Shown here in pieces: positions 35,202 to 38,242 of a stretch of DNA of 38,242 nt. Numbering within the stretch: position 1 is the stretch's first letter; every line of letters begins with the position of its first letter. The notes under the pieces are model-generated. The model made no database searches, was not told the origin of the DNA, and worked only from the letters and a program-made list of their open reading frames with translations. The position numbers and the translations under genes are program-made. This DNA is from Gordonia amarae NBRC 15530 (GTDB taxonomy: Bacteria; Actinomycetota; Actinomycetes; Mycobacteriales; Mycobacteriaceae), in the NCBI RefSeq assembly GCF_000241345.1, contig NZ_BAED01000065.1, positions 1-38,242 on the forward strand. Reading direction: 5' to 3'.

Positions 35202-35677
35202 CCCGCACCCGGCTCGCCACAGCACTCGCCGCGCTCGGCGCCGTCGCCGCGATCGCGTTCGGCGGCTACCAGCTCTGGCAATCGCACCGGCTCGACGAGC
35301 GTGACGACCTGCGCGCCGCCTACATCGACACCGCCAAGGACGGCATCCTGCGGCTGACCACGGTCCGGTCGTCCTCCGCTGACGCCGACGTCAAACGCCT
35401 GCTCGCCATCACCAGCGGCGACTTCCGCACCCAATTCGCCTCGCGGACAGAGTCGTACAGCAAGGTGGTCAAGGACGCGGCGGTGACGTCGAAGGGCACC
35501 ATCATCTCGGTCGGCGTCGAACGTTTCGACGACGACACCGCGACCCTGCTGGTGGCCGCGCACTCGGAGATCACCAACAAGGGCACGACCGCCCCCGAGA
35601 CCCGGGACTACCGGTTCCGGGTGGTGGTGACCAACGGTGACCCGCAAACGATCTCGAAGGTGGACTTCGTACTGTGA
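35168..35677 (+). CDS. Mce-associated membrane protein (first)
   Basis: The 169-residue protein has one TM helix (about 15-35, LATALAALGAVAAIAFGGYQLW) and an extracytoplasmic domain (about 36-169) of the Mce-associated type with NTF2/cystatin-like features. Such proteins follow mce operons and are thought to stabilise the transporter. ATG 35168 has GGGAGG upstream and lies inside the end of mceF (34-base overlap). Homologues include Rv0199 and Rv3492c-type proteins (from memory). Confidence 0.83.
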   Translation: MGNPHAGTRTLTRTRLATALAALGAVAAIAFGGYQLWQSHRLDERDDLRAAYIDTAKDGILRLTTVRSSSADADVKRLLAITSGDFRTQFASRTESYSKVVKDAAVTSKGTIISVGVERFDDDTATLLVAAHSEITNKGTTAPETRDYRFRVVVTNGDPQTISKVDFVL

Positions 35678-36456
35678 CAATGCATAAGAGCGGGACGACC
35701 ATCAGCCTGGGCCGTATTGGCCGGCTCACCCTCTCCCGACCCGACCGCACGGACACCCTTCCCGACGATGTGGCGGATGAACCGCAACCGGAGGGCACCG
35801 AACCGGAAGCCCCAGAGGACTCCGAACCAGTGGACTCCGAACCAGAGGACTCCGAACCAGAGGACTCCGCGCCGGAGGAGACCGATGCGCCGGAGGAGAC
35901 CGATGAGTCGGCCGCCGATGATCCGGAAATCGCTGCGCCGGACGATGATTCGACTGGTGTACGCACTCAACGCCGCAGGCTGCGATTCGCCGCCGCCGCC
36001 ATAGTCGCCGTCGCCGCCGCCGCCATGCTCGTCACCGGAATCATCCTCGCCATCAACAACGGCCACCGGGACGACATCCGTTCCGCGAGCGGCCCGCTGA
36101 AGAGCGCCGTCGCCGGCACCGTCGTCTCGATGCTGTCGTACGACCACAAGACGGTGGCCGACGACCTCGCGAAGGCCGATCCCGGCCTGACCAAGGAGTT
36201 CCGCGAGGAGTACACCAAGCTCACGAAGGACACCATCGTGTCTGCGGCCCAGGAGAAAAAGGTCATCACCAAGGTCACCGTCGTCGGCAACTCGATCATC
36301 GAGCAGAGCGCCGGCAAGGCCAAGCTGCTGCTGTTTCTCAATCAGGTGACCACCACCGCGGAGAATCCCGATCCGACGACCACCGGCAGCCGCGTCGAGG
36401 TGCAGGCCGTCCGATCGGGTGACCACTGGCTGGTCGACTCACTCCGACCCGTCTGA
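35674..36456 (+). CDS. Mce-associated membrane protein (second) with acidic repeat region
   Basis: A 260-residue Mce-associated protein. The N-terminal 100 residues are cytoplasmic and unusually acidic, with EPEDS repeated four times (about 47-65, one copy as EPVDS) followed by DAPEET-type repeats. One TM helix (about 105-127) leads to an extracytoplasmic domain (about 130-260) like that of the previous gene. The GTG start overlaps its neighbour's stop by 4 bases; ATG 35680 is an alternative. This is the last gene of the coupled mce operon. The acidic part is typical of low-complexity regions and may vary among strains. Confidence 0.82.
   Translation: MTMHKSGTTISLGRIGRLTLSRPDRTDTLPDDVADEPQPEGTEPEAPEDSEPVDSEPEDSEPEDSAPEETDAPEETDESAADDPEIAAPDDDSTGVRTQRRRLRFAAAAIVAVAAAAMLVTGIILAINNGHRDDIRSASGPLKSAVAGTVVSMLSYDHKTVADDLAKADPGLTKEFREEYTKLTKDTIVSAAQEKKVITKVTVVGNSIIEQSAGKAKLLLFLNQVTTTAENPDPTTTGSRVEVQAVRSGDHWLVDSLRPV
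35812..35912 (+). repeat. short tandem repeat encoding EPEDS-type acidic motif
   Basis: The 15-base unit GAACCAGAGGACTCC is repeated about four times, with variation (one copy reads GTGGAC), followed by two GCGCCGGAGGAGACCGAT units. It lies inside the second Mce-associated gene, and all units keep the reading frame. Confidence 0.85.
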
Positions 36457-36522
36457 TCCACTGCCCCCCTTCAGATTCCGAAAGTACTCCCCTCTCAGCA
36501 TCCATCCGATCGGAGATCGAGA

Positions 36523-38169
36523 ATGCCACGACCCTGGCCACAGGACACCATCACCACCGAATCCGACTATGTCGTCGTCGGATCCGGCAGTGCGGGAGCG
36601 ATTGTCGCGCGCCGGCTGGCCGACAGCGGCGCGAGCGTCACCCTCATCGAGTCCGGCCGTCGGCTGCACGGGCCGCTGGTCACCGTTCCCGGCATGTGCG
36701 GCGCCATCCATGCCGCCACCGCCATCCAGCGCCTGGTCACCTGGCCGGCCCGGTCGGCCCCGCAACGACACATGAACGGCCGCAGGCTTCCTCAGTCGCA
36801 CGGCAGGGCGGTCGGCGGTGGCAGCGTCGTCAACGGGATGGCTTTCGTCCGCGGCAACCGGCAGAACTACGACGACTGGGCGGCGTCGGGCGCCACCGGC
36901 TGGGGATTCGACGACGTGCTGCCCGCGTTCCGGCGGTTGGAGAGTTTCGAGGATGGACCGAGCGAGTTGCGCGGCGGTGACGGCCCCATCGCGGTCGAAC
37001 GCGCCGCCGGACTGGCACCGGTGACCCGCCAGTTCATGTCGGCGCTGGCGGACACCGCGGGAGTGCCGCTCGACAACGACTACAACGGTGCCGACCAGGC
37101 CGGGGTGTCGGCGCTGCAGCAGAGCATCGGGTCCGGACGCCGGTCCGGTACGGACCGCGGCTATCTCGCGGACCTCCCGCGGAATCTGCGGCTGCTCACC
37201 GGCGTCACCGCCTCCCGGGTCGTCGTCGAGAACGGCCGCGCCACCGGCGTCGAGGTGGTGAAGGGCAGGCGTGGCCGGCCCGCCGGGATCGTCCGGGCCG
37301 CGCGCGAGGTGATTCTCAGCGCGGGGGCGCTGGGCTCACCCCGGCTGCTCATGCTCTCGGGTATCGGCCACGCGCGCCACCTGCATGAGCACGGTATCGA
37401 CGTCGTCGCCGATCTTCCGGTCGGCGACAATCTGCACGACCATCTGTTCGTGCCGCTCTCCTATCACGCGCCGAGCGGCCGACGGGCCTCCCCGGTGAGT
37501 TTCGCCGGTGCGCTGGCCCGGGAGATGGTCGCTCCCCGTTCGACCTACATGTCGCACACCCTGTTCGAGGCGGTCGCGTTCGTGCACAGCGGCCTCCGAG
37601 ATATCGGCATCCCCGACCTGCAGATGTTCATCCTCCCGCTGAGCTACCCGGAGAACCAGGACGAACCGGGCCTGCATCTGGCCGACGACTCCTCACCCGC
37701 ACTCTCGCTGCTGCCCACCATGATCTATCCGGAAAGCCGTGGCACCCTGCGTCTTTCCTCATCCGATCCGTTCGCCGCGCCGATCATCAACCCGAATTAT
37801 CTGGCCGAGACCCAGGACCTGGACACGCTGGTCGCCGGCATGGAACTGGTGCGGGAGGTCATCGGCCACAAGGATGTCCGGGGCGCGGTGGGCACCGAGA
37901 CCATTCCCGGCGCCTCCTGCACCGGAAAGGGATTGGCCGATTTCGTGCGGCGCAACGCATCCGGGGTCTACCACCCGGTGGGTACCTGCCGGGCGGGCAC
38001 CGACGAACGGGCGGTGGTCGATCCGCAGCTCCGGGTCCGCGGCATCGACGGCCTGCGGGTGGCCGACGCGTCGATCATGCCGAGCATCGTCGGCGGCAAC
38101 ACCAACGCCGCCGCGATGATGATCGGTGAGCGTGCCGCCGAACTGATCACCAGCCGCGTACCCGCCTGA
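36523..38169 (+). CDS. GMC-family FAD-dependent oxidoreductase
   Basis: A 548-residue GMC (glucose-methanol-choline) oxidoreductase. The FAD dinucleotide fold is at 17-45 (VVVGSGSAGAIVARRLADSG); the GMC signatures are SHGRAVGGGSVVNGMAFVRG (about 88) and AGALGSPRLLMLSGIG (about 266). The active site is HPVGTCRAG (catalytic His) with VGGNTNAA (Asn, second catalytic position). Substrates in the family range from choline to alcohols and sterols; choline dehydrogenase-like is the closest label but not proven. No signal peptide is seen. The gene lies 66 bases after the mce operon, with GGAGAT before the ATG, so it may be part of that transcript and oxidise an imported alcohol. Confidence 0.9.
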   Translation: MPRPWPQDTITTESDYVVVGSGSAGAIVARRLADSGASVTLIESGRRLHGPLVTVPGMCGAIHAATAIQRLVTWPARSAPQRHMNGRRLPQSHGRAVGGGSVVNGMAFVRGNRQNYDDWAASGATGWGFDDVLPAFRRLESFEDGPSELRGGDGPIAVERAAGLAPVTRQFMSALADTAGVPLDNDYNGADQAGVSALQQSIGSGRRSGTDRGYLADLPRNLRLLTGVTASRVVVENGRATGVEVVKGRRGRPAGIVRAAREVILSAGALGSPRLLMLSGIGHARHLHEHGIDVVADLPVGDNLHDHLFVPLSYHAPSGRRASPVSFAGALAREMVAPRSTYMSHTLFEAVAFVHSGLRDIGIPDLQMFILPLSYPENQDEPGLHLADDSSPALSLLPTMIYPESRGTLRLSSSDPFAAPIINPNYLAETQDLDTLVAGMELVREVIGHKDVRGAVGTETIPGASCTGKGLADFVRRNASGVYHPVGTCRAGTDERAVVDPQLRVRGIDGLRVADASIMPSIVGGNTNAAAMMIGERAAELITSRVPA

Positions 38170-38242
38170 GGCACACCCACACCTTCTCCCGGAGGCCACC
38201 CCCCGCCGGTTGAGGCGCGAGGCCCCCGCCCCCCGCCCCCCG
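38170..38242. other. C-rich end of the window
   Basis: No gene is seen. The last 25 bases are almost pure C with a few G (runs of CCCCCG). This could be a GC-rich hairpin region, but no pairing arms are complete, and sequencing error is also possible there. Confidence 0.3.

Overview
The window is about 38 kb of high-GC DNA from a mycolic-acid-containing actinobacterium, most likely Gordonia or a close relative (Williamsia/Rhodococcus/Mycobacterium group). The evidence is an MmpL3 trehalose-monomycolate flippase next to trmB and a NYN-domain gene (the order around Rv0206c-Rv0208c of M. tuberculosis), a complete mce operon, a Zmp1-type M13 peptidase, an NDMA-dependent alcohol dehydrogenase and a KstR-type operator. 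Many start codons are GTG. The genus is an inference; no rRNA or tRNA gene is present to test it.

Layout. 1-5.9 kb: the 5' part of a P-loop NTPase gene runs off the left edge and is divergent from trmB, the NYN gene and mmpL3. 5.9-9.6 kb: a LuxR-type response regulator and its sensor kinase (minus strand), divergent from a UPF0104/LPG-synthase-like membrane protein and a DUF3054 protein. 9.6-15.1 kb: a penicillin-binding-protein-like lipoprotein that seems to have lost its catalytic motifs, a pirin, an M13 metallopeptidase and a small alarmone synthetase. 15.1-19.8 kb: an NDMA-dependent alcohol dehydrogenase divergent from a His-tailed ArsR regulator, an alpha/beta hydrolase behind a KstR-like operator, an orphan AbiEi/PD-(D/E)XK-like gene bracketed by two near-identical 78-bp palindromic repeats, and an acetoin-reductase-like SDR. 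19.8-25.7 kb: fadA-fadB beta-oxidation genes, divergent from a regulator with two TetR DNA-binding domains, then a class III adenylate cyclase. 25.7-38.2 kb: a TetR regulator divergent from a ten-gene mce operon (two YrbE permeases, MceA-F, two Mce-associated proteins), followed by a GMC oxidoreductase.

How it fits together. The left part serves cell-envelope biogenesis (mycolate export, membrane proteins, a PBP-like lipoprotein). The right part looks like uptake and oxidation of hydrophobic substrates: Mce importer, GMC oxidoreductase, alcohol dehydrogenase, KstR-linked hydrolase and FadAB. The TetR-mce intergenic region holds two tandem 36-bp units whose half-sites form inverted repeats and overlap possible -35/-10 elements, a strong candidate for control by the adjacent TetR.

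The most unusual items are the repeat-bracketed AbiEi/nuclease-like gene, the degenerate PBP lipoprotein and the tandem operator array before the mce operon. No CRISPR array, transposase, integrase or RNA gene was recognised.
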